Positions 10,525 to 20,919 are shown, counted from the first letter of the stretch. The stretch: 64,000 bases of DNA from Kosakonia sacchari SP1 (GCF_000300455.3 NZ_CP007215.2:2170001-2234000); one strand, 5' to 3'. Numbers and translations: made by a program. The notes: generated by a model not told the origin, from the letters alone.

Positions 10525-10722
10525 AACGAGGGGAAATCCTTGCAAGGTTGCAGTATTACGCTTAATGCTAGCGCCGGTCTGAAACAGCGTCTACGTTCAA
10601 GTTGTCTTAAATCATTAAATTACCAATTACTCCGAAAGGGTAGTGTCTCTTTTATTGACCTCACTCATCCTGTATGATGCGTGCAGTCTAACCTTATCAA
10701 CGTTGGTACTATTCCCGCGCTC

Positions 10723-11979
10723 ATGACCCTTTTAGCTCTTGGCATCAATCACAAAACGGCTCCCGTTTCGTTGCGAGAACGCATTGCATTTTCGCCGGAA
10801 ACGCTTGACCAGGCGTTAGAAAGCCTGCTGTCGCAGCCGATGGTGCAAGGCGGTGTGGTGCTGTCAACCTGCAACCGTACCGAGCTCTATCTGAGTGTTG
10901 AAGAGCGGGATAACCTGCAAGAAGCGCTGGTGCGCTGGCTGTGTGATTATCATCATTTGCGTGAAGAAGAAGTGCGCCAGAGCCTCTACTGGCACCAGGA
11001 TAATGATGCTGTCAGCCATTTAATGCGTGTGGCGAGCGGGCTGGATTCGCTGGTCCTCGGCGAGCCGCAAATCTTAGGCCAGGTGAAAAAGGCGTTTGCC
11101 GATTCACAGCGCGGGCATGATAAGGCCAGCGATCTGGAACGCATGTTCCAGAAATCATTCTCCGTCGCCAAGCGTGTGCGCACGGAAACCGATATCGGCG
11201 CCAGTGCCGTATCAGTCGCTTTCGCCGCTTGTACGCTGGCGCGCCAAATCTTCGAATCCCTTGCGTCGGTCACCGTGCTGTTAGTGGGCGCGGGCGAAAC
11301 CATTGAGCTGGTTGCGCGCCACTTGCGCGAGCATAAAGTGCAGAAAATGATCATCGCCAACCGTACGCGTGAACGCGCGCAGGTGCTGGCGGATGAAGTC
11401 GGTGCGGAAGTCATCTCGTTAAGCGACATAGATGAGCGTCTGAAAGACGCTGATATCGTGATTAGTTCCACCGCCAGCCCGCTGCCGATTATTGGCAAAG
11501 GGATGATGGAGCGCGCGATGAAAGCGCGGCGTAATCAGCCTGTTTTGCTGGTGGATATCGCCGTGCCGCGCGATGTCGAGCCGGAAGTGGGCAAAGTAGC
11601 GAACGCTTATCTTTATAGCGTCGACGATCTGCAAAGTATTATTCAGCACAACCTGGCGCAGCGTAAAGCCGCTGCGGTGCAGGCGGAAACTATCGTCGCC
11701 CAGGAAACCAGTGAATTTATGGCCTGGCTGCGTGCGCAAAGCGCCAGCGAGACCATTCGCGAATACCGCAGTCAGTCTGAAACGGCGCGCGATGAGCTGA
11801 CCGCCAAAGCGCTTGCCGCGCTTGAACAGGGCGGCGATCCGCAAGCTATCATGCAAGACCTGGCGTGGAAACTGACCAACCGCCTTATCCACGCCCCAAC
11901 CAAATCTCTTCAGCAGGCCGCCCGTGACGGGGACGATGAGCGCCTGCATATTCTGCGCAACAGCCTCGGGCTGGATTAG
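10723..11979 (+). CDS. hemA: Glutamyl-tRNA reductase
   Basis: First committed step of C5-pathway haem synthesis: reduces Glu-tRNA(Glu) to glutamate-1-semialdehyde with NADPH. The start at 10723 gives 418 residues, the E. coli length, beginning [20 protein letters not shown]. The catalytic Cys is in [13 protein letters not shown], the NADPH-binding Rossmann motif is [14 protein letters not shown], and the C-terminal dimerisation helices are complete. The N-terminus is the part known to be a degradation signal under haem sufficiency in enteric bacteria. It leads the hemA-prfA-prmC-sirB2-sirB1-kdsA cluster. Confidence 0.98.
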   Translation: MTLLALGINHKTAPVSLRERIAFSPETLDQALESLLSQPMVQGGVVLSTCNRTELYLSVEERDNLQEALVRWLCDYHHLREEEVRQSLYWHQDNDAVSHLMRVASGLDSLVLGEPQILGQVKKAFADSQRGHDKASDLERMFQKSFSVAKRVRTETDIGASAVSVAFAACTLARQIFESLASVTVLLVGAGETIELVARHLREHKVQKMIIANRTRERAQVLADEVGAEVISLSDIDERLKDADIVISSTASPLPIIGKGMMERAMKARRNQPVLLVDIAVPRDVEPEVGKVANAYLYSVDDLQSIIQHNLAQRKAAAVQAETIVAQETSEFMAWLRAQSASETIREYRSQSETARDELTAKALAALEQGGDPQAIMQDLAWKLTNRLIHAPTKSLQQAARDGDDERLHILRNSLGLD

Positions 11980-12018
11980 CACAACACTCTCTTATTATTA
12001 AAAGGTGCATTTACGCCT

Positions 12019-13101
12019 ATGAAGCCTTCTATCGTTGCCAAACTGGAAGCCCTGCATGAGCGCCATGAAGAAGTTCAGGCGCTGCTCGGTGACGCGCAAA
12101 CCATCGCCGACCAGGATAAATTCCGTGCGCTGTCTCGCGAATACGCACAGCTGAGCGATGTGTCGCGCTGTTTTACTGACTGGCAACAGGTTCAGGAAGA
12201 TATCGAAACCGCGCAGATGATGCTCGACGACCCGGAAATGCGCGACATGGCGCAGGATGAACTGCGCGACGCGAAAGAAAAAGGCGAACAACTTGAACAG
12301 CAACTGCAACTGTTGCTGCTGCCGAAAGATCCCGATGATGAGCGTAATGCGTTTGTCGAAGTTCGCGCTGGAACCGGTGGCGACGAAGCGGCGCTGTTTG
12401 CCGGTGATTTGTTCCGTATGTACAGCCGTTATGCTGAATCCCGCCGCTGGCGCGTTGAGATCATGAGTGCCAACGACGGTGAACACGGTGGCTTTAAAGA
12501 AGTGATCGCCAAAATCAGCGGCGAGGGCGTTTACGGGCGTCTGAAATTTGAATCCGGCGGTCATCGTGTGCAGCGCGTTCCGGCAACCGAATCGCAGGGC
12601 CGTATTCATACTTCTGCCTGCACCGTGGCCGTGATGCCGGAGCTGCCGGAAGCCGAAATGCCGGATATCAACCCGGCCGATCTACGTATTGATACCTTCC
12701 GCTCTTCCGGCGCGGGCGGTCAGCACGTTAACACCACCGATTCCGCGATCCGTATTACCCACCTGCCGACCGGGATTGTGGTCGAATGCCAGGATGAACG
12801 CTCGCAGCATAAAAACAAAGCGAAAGCCTTGTCAGTACTCGGTGCGCGCATCCACGCGGCGGAAGCCGCGAAACGCCAGCAGGCAGAAGCCTCAACCCGC
12901 CGTAATCTGCTGGGCAGCGGCGATCGCAGCGACCGTAACCGCACCTATAACTTCCCGCAGGGTCGTGTGACCGATCACCGTATCAACGTCACGCTTTATC
13001 GCCTCGACGAAGTGATGGAAGGCAAGCTGGATATGCTGATCGAACCGATTGTGCAGGAATACCAGGCCGACCAGCTGGCGGCGCTCTCCGAGCAGGACTA
13101 A
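12019..13101 (+). CDS. prfA: Peptide chain release factor 1
   Basis: Recognises UAA and UAG stop codons and triggers peptide release. It has 360 residues as in E. coli. The stop-codon-reading PAT motif sits in [19 protein letters not shown] and the catalytic GGQ in [17 protein letters not shown] near residue 234. It starts 39 bases after hemA. Its stop TAA shares its last A with the prmC ATG. PrmC methylates the glutamine of this GGQ. Confidence 0.99.
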   Translation: MKPSIVAKLEALHERHEEVQALLGDAQTIADQDKFRALSREYAQLSDVSRCFTDWQQVQEDIETAQMMLDDPEMRDMAQDELRDAKEKGEQLEQQLQLLLLPKDPDDERNAFVEVRAGTGGDEAALFAGDLFRMYSRYAESRRWRVEIMSANDGEHGGFKEVIAKISGEGVYGRLKFESGGHRVQRVPATESQGRIHTSACTVAVMPELPEAEMPDINPADLRIDTFRSSGAGGQHVNTTDSAIRITHLPTGIVVECQDERSQHKNKAKALSVLGARIHAAEAAKRQQAEASTRRNLLGSGDRSDRNRTYNFPQGRVTDHRINVTLYRLDEVMEGKLDMLIEPIVQEYQADQLAALSEQD

Positions 13102-13940
13102 TGGATTATCAACAGTGGTTGCGCCTGGCGATAAATGAGCTGGTCGCGAGCGAAAGCCCGCGCCGCGATGCGGAGATCCTGCTGGGTTTCGTTACTGGCA
13201 AATCGCGCACGTTTATTCTCGCGTTTGGCGAAACTTTGCTTGAAGCCGGGCAATTGCAACAGCTGGCGACATTACTGGCTCGTCGTGTGAATGGCGAGCC
13301 GGTAGCGCATCTGATTGGCGTTCGCGAGTTCTGGTCACTGCCGCTGTTTGTCTCTCCGGCAACCCTTATTCCACGGCCCGATACTGAGTGTCTGGTAGAA
13401 CAGGCGCTGGCGCGTCTTCCTTCCTCACCGTGTCGCATTCTCGATTTAGGCACTGGCACTGGCGCCATCGCACTGGCGCTGGCGAGCGAACGCCCGGATT
13501 GCAACGTCACGGCGGTCGATCTGATGCCGGATGCGGTGGCGCTGGCACAACGCAACGCTGCACATCTGAACATCACCAATATTGAGATCCTGCAAAGCCT
13601 CTGGTTCAGTGCGCTTGACGGACAGCAATTTGCCATGATTGTCAGCAACCCGCCTTACATCGATGCGCACGATCCGCATCTTGCGCAGGGCGATGTGCGT
13701 TTTGAACCGCTCAGTGCGCTGGTGGCGGCTAACAACGGACTGGCAGATTTACAGACCATTATTGATGATGCCCGCCAGCATGTGTTGCCCGGCGGTTGGC
13801 TGCTGCTGGAACATGGCTGGCAACAGGGGGCAGATGTTCGCGCTATCTTCGAACGTTACGGCTGGCAGCACGTCGCAACGTGCCGGGACTACGGTGATAA
13901 CGAACGCCTGACGCTGGGGCAATGGCCGTTACAGGAGTAA
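13101..13940 (+). CDS. prmC: Release factor glutamine N5-methyltransferase
   Basis: SAM-dependent enzyme that methylates the GGQ glutamine of RF1 and RF2. It has 279 residues. An N-terminal helical domain (to ~80) is followed by a Rossmann methyltransferase with the SAM motif ILDLGTGTGAIALALA and the substrate motif NPPY in IVSNPPYIDAHDP. It overlaps prfA by one base, so modifier and substrate are translated together. Confidence 0.98.
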   Translation: MDYQQWLRLAINELVASESPRRDAEILLGFVTGKSRTFILAFGETLLEAGQLQQLATLLARRVNGEPVAHLIGVREFWSLPLFVSPATLIPRPDTECLVEQALARLPSSPCRILDLGTGTGAIALALASERPDCNVTAVDLMPDAVALAQRNAAHLNITNIEILQSLWFSALDGQQFAMIVSNPPYIDAHDPHLAQGDVRFEPLSALVAANNGLADLQTIIDDARQHVLPGGWLLLEHGWQQGADVRAIFERYGWQHVATCRDYGDNERLTLGQWPLQE

Positions 13941-13946
13941 CAGGCA

Positions 13947-14339
13947 ATGAACGCTTTTAAATTGCTGATTACATTGCATTTGACGTCTGTTGCGCTCACC
14001 ATTAGCCTGTTTATTTTGCGTTACTGGTGGCGTTGGTCGGGTGATCCGCGTATTAACGCCCGCTGGGTGCGGGTGGTGCCGCACACGGTGGATACTGTGC
14101 TGCTGCTAAGCGGTGCAGGGTTGATATGGGTAACAGGCTATTTGCCATTTACGGTTAAAGGCGCATGGCTGACTGAAAAGCTGTTTGGCGTTATCATCTA
14201 CATCGTTTTGGGTTTTATTGCGCTGGGGCGACATCGCCCGCGCAGCCAGCAAACCGGTTTTATCGCCTTTTTGCTGGGGCTGGTGGTGCTGTACATCATC
14301 ATTAAACTCGCCGCCACAAAAGTACCGATACTGGGGTAA
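13947..14339 (+). CDS. sirB2: SirB2 family membrane protein
   Basis: A 130-residue inner-membrane protein of the SirB family (E. coli YchQ) with four predicted membrane spans (about 5-25, 43-63, 72-93 and 102-124). Its function is not established; the name comes from an early link to SirA-dependent invasion gene control in Salmonella. It begins six bases after prmC and ends three before sirB1, consistent with one transcript. Confidence 0.92.
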   Translation: MNAFKLLITLHLTSVALTISLFILRYWWRWSGDPRINARWVRVVPHTVDTVLLLSGAGLIWVTGYLPFTVKGAWLTEKLFGVIIYIVLGFIALGRHRPRSQQTGFIAFLLGLVVLYIIIKLAATKVPILG

Positions 14340-14342
14340 GAC

Positions 14343-15152
14343 ATGAGATCGTTAGCTGATTTCGAATTTAACAAAGCGCCGTTATGCGACGGGATGATCC
14401 TTGTTTCCGAGCTGATTCGCGATGACTTTCCTTCACAATATGTGCAAGACGAACTGGAGCGGTTGCTCAGTCTGGCACGTGAGGAGATAGGTCAGGCAAA
14501 GCCTCAGGACTGGCAACTGGAAAAACTCGTTGAGCTGTTTTACGGCGAATGGGGTTTTAAAGATACGCGTGGCGTGTACCGTTTATCTGACGCGCTATGG
14601 CTGGATAAAGTGCTGCAAAACCGTCAGGGTAGCGCGGTATCGCTGGGCGCGATTTTACTGTGGGTCGCCGGTCAGCTGGATATTCCGCTGACGCCGGTGA
14701 TTTTCCCGACTCAGCTTATCCTGCGCGCCGAATGGCTGGATGGCGAAATGTGGCTGATTAACCCCTTTAACGGCGACACGCTGGATGAACACACGCTGGA
14801 AGTGTGGCTGAAGGGTAATATCAGTCCGATTGCCGAGCTGTTTAATGAAGATCTCGATGAAGCCGATAACGCCGAAGTGATCCGCAAGCTGCTGGATACA
14901 CTGAAGTCGGCGCTGATGGAAGAGCAGCAAATGGAACTGGCGTTGCGCGCCAGTGAAGCGCTGTTGCAGTTTAATCCCGAAGATCCGTATGAGATCCGCG
15001 ATCGCGGTCTGATTTATGCGCAGCTGGATTGTGACCATGTGGCACTGAATGATTTGAACTACTTTGTAGAGCAGTGTCCTGAGGATCCGATAAGCGAAAT
15101 GATCCGCGCGCAAATCAATTCAATTGCGCACAAGCAGATTACCCTGCATTAA
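14343..15152 (+). CDS. sirB1: SirB1 family protein (transglutaminase-like/TPR)
   Basis: A 269-residue cytosolic protein matching E. coli YchA/SirB1. It has an N-terminal transglutaminase-like (DUF1731/SirB1) region with the segment GSAVSLGAILLWVAGQLDIP, and a C-terminal TPR-like helical region (about 190-265). Its biochemical activity is unknown. It sits between sirB2 and kdsA, 36 bases before the latter, an arrangement conserved across enterics. Confidence 0.93.
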   Translation: MRSLADFEFNKAPLCDGMILVSELIRDDFPSQYVQDELERLLSLAREEIGQAKPQDWQLEKLVELFYGEWGFKDTRGVYRLSDALWLDKVLQNRQGSAVSLGAILLWVAGQLDIPLTPVIFPTQLILRAEWLDGEMWLINPFNGDTLDEHTLEVWLKGNISPIAELFNEDLDEADNAEVIRKLLDTLKSALMEEQQMELALRASEALLQFNPEDPYEIRDRGLIYAQLDCDHVALNDLNYFVEQCPEDPISEMIRAQINSIAHKQITLH

Positions 15153-15179
15153 AGATTTGTTCCGATTCACACTCGATAA

Positions 15180-16040
<861 letters not shown>

Positions 16041-16042
16041 GC

Positions 16043-16073
16043 AAAAAAACCCCGCGAGTGCGGGGTTTTTTGT
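16043..16073. terminator. Bidirectional terminator between kdsA and chaA
   Basis: AAAAACCCCGC and GCGGGGTTTTT around loop GAGT, with A and T runs on both sides. It serves the convergent genes kdsA (+) and chaA (-). Confidence 0.93.
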
Positions 16074-16082
16074 TTCTGCCTG

Positions 16083-17183
16083 TCAGGCAAATATCGTCAT
16101 CAGATACGCAGCGAATAGCGCCAGGTGCGCCGCGCCATTAAGCACGTTGGTGCGCCCGGTAGAGAAGGAGATTTGGCACAGCAGCAGCGAGGCGACCATG
16201 ACAATCATTTCCGGCGCGCCAAGGCCAAACACCAGCTCATTACCGGTTAGCCACGCAATTAAGGTCACAACCGGGACGGTGAGGGAAATCGTCGCCAGTA
16301 CCGAGCCAAAGAACAGGTTCATGGCGCGCTGTACCTGATTATTCAGCACCGCTTTTAACGCTCCTAATCCTTCCGGCGAGAGGATCAGCAGCGCCACGAG
16401 GAAACCGGTAAATGCCACCGGCGCATTCATTTCTGTTAGCAGCGCTTCGAGCGGCGTCGCATTCATTTTCGTCACGGCAATGACCGCAACCAGATGGATA
16501 ATCAGCCACAGCGTGTGCCACAGATTACCGTGTGCGGACGGTTTGCCGTGGTGCGGATCGTCATCATCGCTTTCGTCTTCATGTTCATACACGAACAAGC
16601 TCTGGTGCGTTTTGGTCTGAATAAGCAAAAACACGCCGTACATGGCAGCCGAGATCAACGCCACCAGCAGTGATTGACCAATCGTAAAATTGGCATCTGG
16701 CAGCGCCATCGGAAATACCAGCACGATAATCGCCAGCGGAAACAGCGCTATCAGATACTGTTTAATGCCAAACAGATTCATATATTGCGTGGCGAACTTA
16801 CGCCCGCCCAGCAACAGCGAAAAGCCCACCAGGCCGCCGGTGACAATCATGATAATGGAATAGAGCGTGTCACGCATTAGTGTCGGCGCGGCGTCACCCG
16901 TCGCCATCAATGCGGAAATCAGGCTGACTTCGAGGATAACCACCGACAGGCTGAGGATCAGTGAACCATAGGGCTCGCCAAGCCGGTGGGCAAGCACGTC
17001 GGCGTGGCGCACCACGCTAAACGCGCTGGATAAGATACCAACCAGCGCTAATAAATTAATGCTGATAACCGCTGGTAGTGACTGCGAACCTCCCCAGAAA
17101 AGCAGCACTGCCAGCGCCAGAACCGGGAAAATAAGGGATGTCTCCTTGTGGCGGGTTTTCACCGCCTCGTGCGTTGTTGTCAT
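16083..17183 (-). CDS. chaA: Sodium-potassium/proton antiporter ChaA
   Basis: CaCA-family antiporter of the inner membrane that expels Na+, K+ or Ca2+ for H+ at alkaline pH. It has 366 residues, exactly the E. coli length, with about 11 membrane spans in two halves. Each half carries the family acidic motif: LSLSVVILEVSLISALMATG in the first and LLILSPEGLGALKAVLNN in the second. Between the halves is a cytosolic acidic stretch, HEDESDDDDPHHGKP. The start ATG at 17183 follows a GGAG ribosome binding site. It is divergent from chaB across 274 bases. Confidence 0.97.
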   Translation of the reverse strand: MTTTHEAVKTRHKETSLIFPVLALAVLLFWGGSQSLPAVISINLLALVGILSSAFSVVRHADVLAHRLGEPYGSLILSLSVVILEVSLISALMATGDAAPTLMRDTLYSIIMIVTGGLVGFSLLLGGRKFATQYMNLFGIKQYLIALFPLAIIVLVFPMALPDANFTIGQSLLVALISAAMYGVFLLIQTKTHQSLFVYEHEDESDDDDPHHGKPSAHGNLWHTLWLIIHLVAVIAVTKMNATPLEALLTEMNAPVAFTGFLVALLILSPEGLGALKAVLNNQVQRAMNLFFGSVLATISLTVPVVTLIAWLTGNELVFGLGAPEMIVMVASLLLCQISFSTGRTNVLNGAAHLALFAAYLMTIFA

Positions 17184-17457
17184 TATGATGCTCCATCACA
17201 GTGCAGGTGTTTGCGAATTATAGAGAAAAAAAGAACGGCTCATAAAATACCAAAAATCACTGTTTTCATGGGGCTTTTTACGTAGTTTTACCCTCAGCGC
17301 TTCGTTTTGTCGTCAACTAAATGAAATATCCGCTCTCCTTTAATTTGTATTGATATTACAGTGCGATAGAGGTGACTATCTGGCAATTTATACCCTTTCC
17401 TGGCGCACCCGGAGTTTGTCGTCCAGGCTTACTTTTTTAAGCTAAAAGGAGCGTGAA

Positions 17458-17688
17458 ATGCCATATAAAGCGAAATCCGATCTGCCTGAGAGCGTGCAAC
17501 ATGTGCTTCCGGCGCATGCGCAGGAAATTTATAAAGAGGCGTTTAACAGCGCCTGGGAGCAATATAAGGACAAAGACGATCGTAAGGGTGATGCCAGCCG
17601 CGAGGAGACAGCGCACCGCGTGGCCTGGGCGGCGGTAAAAAACGATTATCAGAAAGGTGACGATGACAAATGGCATAAAAAGAAGTAA
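17458..17688 (+). CDS. chaB: ChaB family protein
   Basis: A 76-residue soluble protein of the ChaB family, identical in length to E. coli ChaB. It has a core of helices (LPESVQHVLPAHAQEIYKEA, then TAHRVAWAAVK) and a lysine-rich C-terminus. It is proposed to modulate cation transport, but the evidence is thin. The AAAAGGAGCGTGAA ribosome binding site supports the ATG at 17458. A 171-base gap separates it from chaC. Confidence 0.95.
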   Translation: MPYKAKSDLPESVQHVLPAHAQEIYKEAFNSAWEQYKDKDDRKGDASREETAHRVAWAAVKNDYQKGDDDKWHKKK

Positions 17689-17859
17689 CGCGCTGAAATA
17701 ATTACTTTTCGCCATTTATAGCTCTATTCGATGGATTGACGCTATTGCCAGCGGCCTGTGAATTGCATAAGGTCGTAGTAAGCTGCGCTTAAAGCAGCAT
17801 ATGCCGGGAAGGCAGCAGTAGAGCAGTCGCACGGAAGCAGGCAGTGGCGGAGGTAGAAG

Positions 17860-18558
17860 ATGTTAACGCGTGATTTTCTGCGAGCAGCAGATTGCAAAAC
17901 GGCATTCGGCGATATTGACGAGTCGTTACTTTGGTCGGCGGAGCAGCGGGCGGCATCGCTTGCGGCGACGCTGGCGTGTCGACCAGACGATGGCCCGGTG
18001 TGGATTTTTGGTTATGGTTCGCTGATGTGGAACCCGGCGCTGGAGTTTGACGAATCCTGCACCGGTACACTGACGGGCTGGCACCGCGCATTTTGCCTGC
18101 GCTTAACCGCCGGTCGCGGCACCGCCTGCCAGCCTGGACGCATGCTGGCCCTGAAAGAGGGCGGGCGCACCACGGGGGTGGCGTACCGTTTATCCGACGA
18201 CACCTTGCACGATGAGCTGACGCTGTTGTGGAAACGTGAAATGATCACCGGCTGTTACATGCCAAGCTGGTGCAAACTGGCGCTTGATGATGGCCGCACG
18301 GTAAATGCGCTGGTGTTTATTATGGATCCGCGTCATCCGCTATATGAATCCGATACGCGTGCGCAGACCATTGCCCCGCTGATTGCCGCCGCCAGCGGTC
18401 CCCTCGGCACGAATGCGCAGTATCTTTTTTCACTGGAACAGGAGCTGATTAAGCTCGGCATGCAGGATGATTGTCTGAACGATCTGGTGGGCAAAGTGCG
18501 TTTGCTGCTGGAGGGAGAAAAACCAGGCCCCGAAATGCAGCCTGGTTTTGCCTGCTAA
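17860..18558 (+). CDS. chaC: Glutathione-specific gamma-glutamylcyclotransferase ChaC
   Basis: Degrades glutathione to 5-oxoproline and Cys-Gly. It has 232 residues. The substrate-binding loop VWIFGYGSLMWNP (residues ~46-58) is the family hallmark, and FCLRLTAGRGTACQPGRM follows. GGAGG just upstream supports the ATG at 17860. The last ~40 coding bases contain a terminator-like hairpin (18519-18549). Confidence 0.96.
   Translation: MLTRDFLRAADCKTAFGDIDESLLWSAEQRAASLAATLACRPDDGPVWIFGYGSLMWNPALEFDESCTGTLTGWHRAFCLRLTAGRGTACQPGRMLALKEGGRTTGVAYRLSDDTLHDELTLLWKREMITGCYMPSWCKLALDDGRTVNALVFIMDPRHPLYESDTRAQTIAPLIAAASGPLGTNAQYLFSLEQELIKLGMQDDCLNDLVGKVRLLLEGEKPGPEMQPGFAC
18519..18549 (-). terminator. 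Terminator-like hairpin inside the 3' end of chaC
   Basis: AAAACCAGGC (18519-18528) pairs with GCCTGGTTTT (18540-18549). On the minus strand the stem is followed by a run of five T. It lies 19 bases past the stop of the minus-strand DUF1883 gene and overlaps the coding end of chaC, so it probably ends the DUF1883 transcript and perhaps both. Confidence 0.65.
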
Positions 18559-18567
18559 CCGCAACCG

Positions 18568-18813
18568 TTAAGCGGCGACGTAGCTGATCGAGTGCTCCAG
18601 CGACTGGCTGTGGCTGTCGATCAGTACACTCCAGACACCGCTGTACGGCACAGCCAGATAGGCGCTTGCGCGATTCTGGACACTCAGAATATCCGTTTGA
18701 GCGTTCGGCGTTCGGCTCTTCTCGCTCATCAAATGAATGTGACAACTTTCGGAACAACGAACAACTACTGTATCCCCACCAAACAACTTCAGACTTGCTT
18801 TTACCACCGCCAT
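18568..18813 (-). CDS. DUF1883 domain protein
   Basis: An 81-residue protein with a beta-rich pattern typical of DUF1883: an N-terminal GGDTVVVRCSESCHIHLM segment, a middle YLAVPYSGVWSVLID, and an end SISY. There is no signal peptide. Function is unknown; related domains sit at the start of some TIR-domain or stress proteins and alone elsewhere. It converges on chaC with only nine bases between the stops, so it shares the intragenic hairpin at 18519. The ribosome binding site is weak (GGGG). It is absent from this place in E. coli K-12. Confidence 0.75.
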   Translation of the reverse strand: MAVVKASLKLFGGDTVVVRCSESCHIHLMSEKSRTPNAQTDILSVQNRASAYLAVPYSGVWSVLIDSHSQSLEHSISYVAA

Positions 18814-18988
18814 TTTTAACCCCGTAGTTTTTTAACAACGCGATCCGTGCGGGAAGGATCCCCGTGCGTGACTTTGTTCACAATTCACTCAGTGCATAAC
18901 ACCAAACGGAGGGGTTCGAATGCTGATTTTGATCAAATAATGACGTAACGATTAAACAAAAATTACATTATTCGGCAGGGGAAGAGGA

Positions 18989-19019
18989 CGGCGCGTAAAA
19001 CCGTGGTTAAAACGCGCCG
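18989..19019 (-). terminator. Hairpin after the chemoreceptor gene
   Basis: CGGCGCGT (18989-18996) and ACGCGCCG (19012-19019) form a GC-rich stem, with AACC/GGTT able to pair further inside. No T run follows on the minus strand, so it may be an incomplete terminator or an mRNA-stabilising end. The rest of 18839-19027 shows nothing else. Confidence 0.45.
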
Positions 19020-19027
19020 ATAAAAGA

Positions 19028-20812
19028 TTAAATGCGGAAATGACCGGCGGTTTCAGCAAGCTCGGTCGCCTGCGAGCGCAGCGCACCAGCGGCGGCCGTT
19101 GATTCAACGACCAGTTCCGCGTTTTGCTGCACCATACGGTCAAGATCTAGCACCGCATGGTTAATTTCCTGAATACCTTTCATCTGCTCGCTGGTGGCGA
19201 CGGAAATTTCACGCATGATCACCGACACACTGTCGATGCTGGCGACAATATCCGTCATGCTGTCGCCCGCGAGGCGGACAAAGCGCGAACCGGTCGCCAC
19301 GCTTTCGGTGGTGGAGTCGATCAGCGTTTTGATCTCTTTCGCCGCTTGTGCGCTTCGGCTGGCAAGATTGCGCACTTCACCTGCGACCACCGCGAAACCG
19401 CGCCCTTGTTCGCCCGCACGGGCAGCTTCAACCGCGGCGTTGAGCGCCAGGATATTGGTCTGGAAAGCAATACCGTCAATCACGCTGGTGATATCGCCGA
19501 TTTTTGCCGAAGCCACTTCAATCGACTGCATCGTATTGATCGCTTGCGTTACTACCTGACCACCGCGCGACGCCGCTTGTGAGGCTACATGCGCCTGATC
19601 GTTGGCCTGTGCTGCGGCGTCTGTAGACTGCGCCACCGACGCCGTGATTTGCTCAACAGCACTGGCGGTTTCACGCAAACTGGAAGCGGCTTGTTCGGTT
19701 CGCCCGGAGAGATCCTGGTTGCCAGCGGCAATCTGTTGCGCGGCCACTTGTACCGAATTGCTGGAATCGCGCAGTTTAACCATCACCACCGAAAGCTTGT
19801 CGCTGAAGGCGTTAAAGGCATGAGCTATTTGCGAAACCTCGTCATGTCCATCCACCGGTAAGCGCTGCGAGAGATCGTTGGTGCCGCTGCTGATGGCGTT
19901 CATCGCATCGCGCACCTTCAGCAGACGTTTAAGCAGGGTGGAGACAATCCAGTGCATCACTGCGCCTGCAATCAGCACCAGCACAATCAACGACAGCGCG
20001 GAGGCTTTCAATTGCGCGCGCAGTCCTGCGGTAGAGTCAGCGCTATCAAGCGCCACCGCCAGCAACCAATTGGTGCCTTTGACCGGACTTGCCAGCAGCA
20101 CTTTATCTTCGCCGGCATAAACACCTGCCACCCGTTTTCCTGCCCGCAACTGTTCGAAGCTGACACCGCCAATCGCCTCGGAGAAGGGTTTCATGGTTAG
20201 CTTATCGTTGGCGGCGGCAATCACTGAGCCGTCACTCGCCAGCAACATACCGGTGCTGTTCGGTGTTGGGCTGATACCGCGCACGTTAGCTACCACGCTA
20301 TCCATCGATACATCGCCTGCAACCACGGCTTTTAACGTCCCGTTCTCTTTGACCGGGACGGCGAACGTTACCACCAGCGCACCGGTGCTGGCGTCAACAT
20401 AAGGTGCCGTAACGACAGGCGCGTCGGCTTTTACCACTTGTTGATACCACGGACGGATTGTCGGGTCGTAATCCGCCGGTACGCCGCCCGGGTCGGAGAA
20501 TTTCGCCGTTTTCGTCGCGTAACCGACATAAACGTTGATAAACCCACCGGCGCGCGCGATCTGCGTGAAAACCGGCACGGGATCGTCGGTTAACGCCACG
20601 CTCTGCAAGGAGGCAATCATGTTCATTTTACTGGCGACCCAGTCGGCAATCGCGATGCTGTGACTGGCGCTGGTGCTGGAGAGAATATCCTGCTGGGTTT
20701 GTTGGCTATGCTGGCTGGTTACCTGATAGTTAATGATAGTGTTAAGCAGCAGAGCGCTGGCGAGACATCCCGCCGTTGCTGCAATAATACGGGACTTAAT
20801 CGATCTGAACAT
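19028..20812 (-). CDS. Methyl-accepting chemotaxis protein with dCache sensor
   Basis: A 594-residue chemoreceptor. There is one N-terminal membrane span (~8-30) and a periplasmic double-Cache domain (~35-275), followed by a second span (~276-300) and HAMP (~300-350). The cytoplasmic signalling coil has the invariant hairpin tip [20 protein letters not shown] and adjoining [18 protein letters not shown]. The sensor contains [11 protein letters not shown] followed by APYVDASTG. These match the Tyr-Arg-Trp-Tyr-Asp pattern of amino-acid-binding dCache_1 domains, so amino acids are the likely ligand (inference). The C-terminus ends GHFRI and lacks the NWETF-type tether for CheR/CheB. No flagellar or che genes are in the window. 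A sigma-28-like promoter precedes it. Confidence 0.93.
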   Translation of the reverse strand: MFRSIKSRIIAATAGCLASALLLNTIINYQVTSQHSQQTQQDILSSTSASHSIAIADWVASKMNMIASLQSVALTDDPVPVFTQIARAGGFINVYVGYATKTAKFSDPGGVPADYDPTIRPWYQQVVKADAPVVTAPYVDASTGALVVTFAVPVKENGTLKAVVAGDVSMDSVVANVRGISPTPNSTGMLLASDGSVIAAANDKLTMKPFSEAIGGVSFEQLRAGKRVAGVYAGEDKVLLASPVKGTNWLLAVALDSADSTAGLRAQLKASALSLIVLVLIAGAVMHWIVSTLLKRLLKVRDAMNAISSGTNDLSQRLPVDGHDEVSQIAHAFNAFSDKLSVVMVKLRDSSNSVQVAAQQIAAGNQDLSGRTEQAASSLRETASAVEQITASVAQSTDAAAQANDQAHVASQAASRGGQVVTQAINTMQSIEVASAKIGDITSVIDGIAFQTNILALNAAVEAARAGEQGRGFAVVAGEVRNLASRSAQAAKEIKTLIDSTTESVATGSRFVRLAGDSMTDIVASIDSVSVIMREISVATSEQMKGIQEINHAVLDLDRMVQQNAELVVESTAAAGALRSQATELAETAGHFRI

Positions 20813-20822
20813 AGTTATAGTA

Positions 20823-20863
20823 CCTGCTGTGTTGTCTTAAAGGGCTATCGGCAACACAGCAGG
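20823..20863. repeat. Perfect 12-bp inverted repeat before the chemoreceptor gene
   Basis: CCTGCTGTGTTG (20823-20834) and CAACACAGCAGG (20852-20863) are exact reverse complements around 17 bases. The arm nearer the gene holds its only ribosome-binding-like sequence, AGCAGG. The other arm occupies the spacer of the sigma-28-like promoter. Confidence 0.85.
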
Positions 20864-20872
20864 CAAACTTGA
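20845..20872 (-). promoter_or_regulatory. Sigma-28 (FliA)-like promoter for the chemoreceptor
   Basis: On the minus strand TCAAGTTT (20872-20865) and GCCGATAG (20852-20845) match the flagellar class 3 consensus TAAAGTTT and GCCGATAA at 7 of 8 positions each. The spacer is 12 bases instead of the usual 11. The predicted start lies near 20838, about 26 bases before the ATG. Confidence 0.7.
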
Positions 20873-20919
20873 TGACGTAACGCCACCCATAAGAAAAAAA
20901 TATTAAACTCGCCGCAATA

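Noticed and set aside
10655-10678. TTGACC and TATGAT before hemA as a sigma-70 promoter
   Set aside because: Only 12 bases apart, too close to work together; TATGAT may still be a -10 with another -35.
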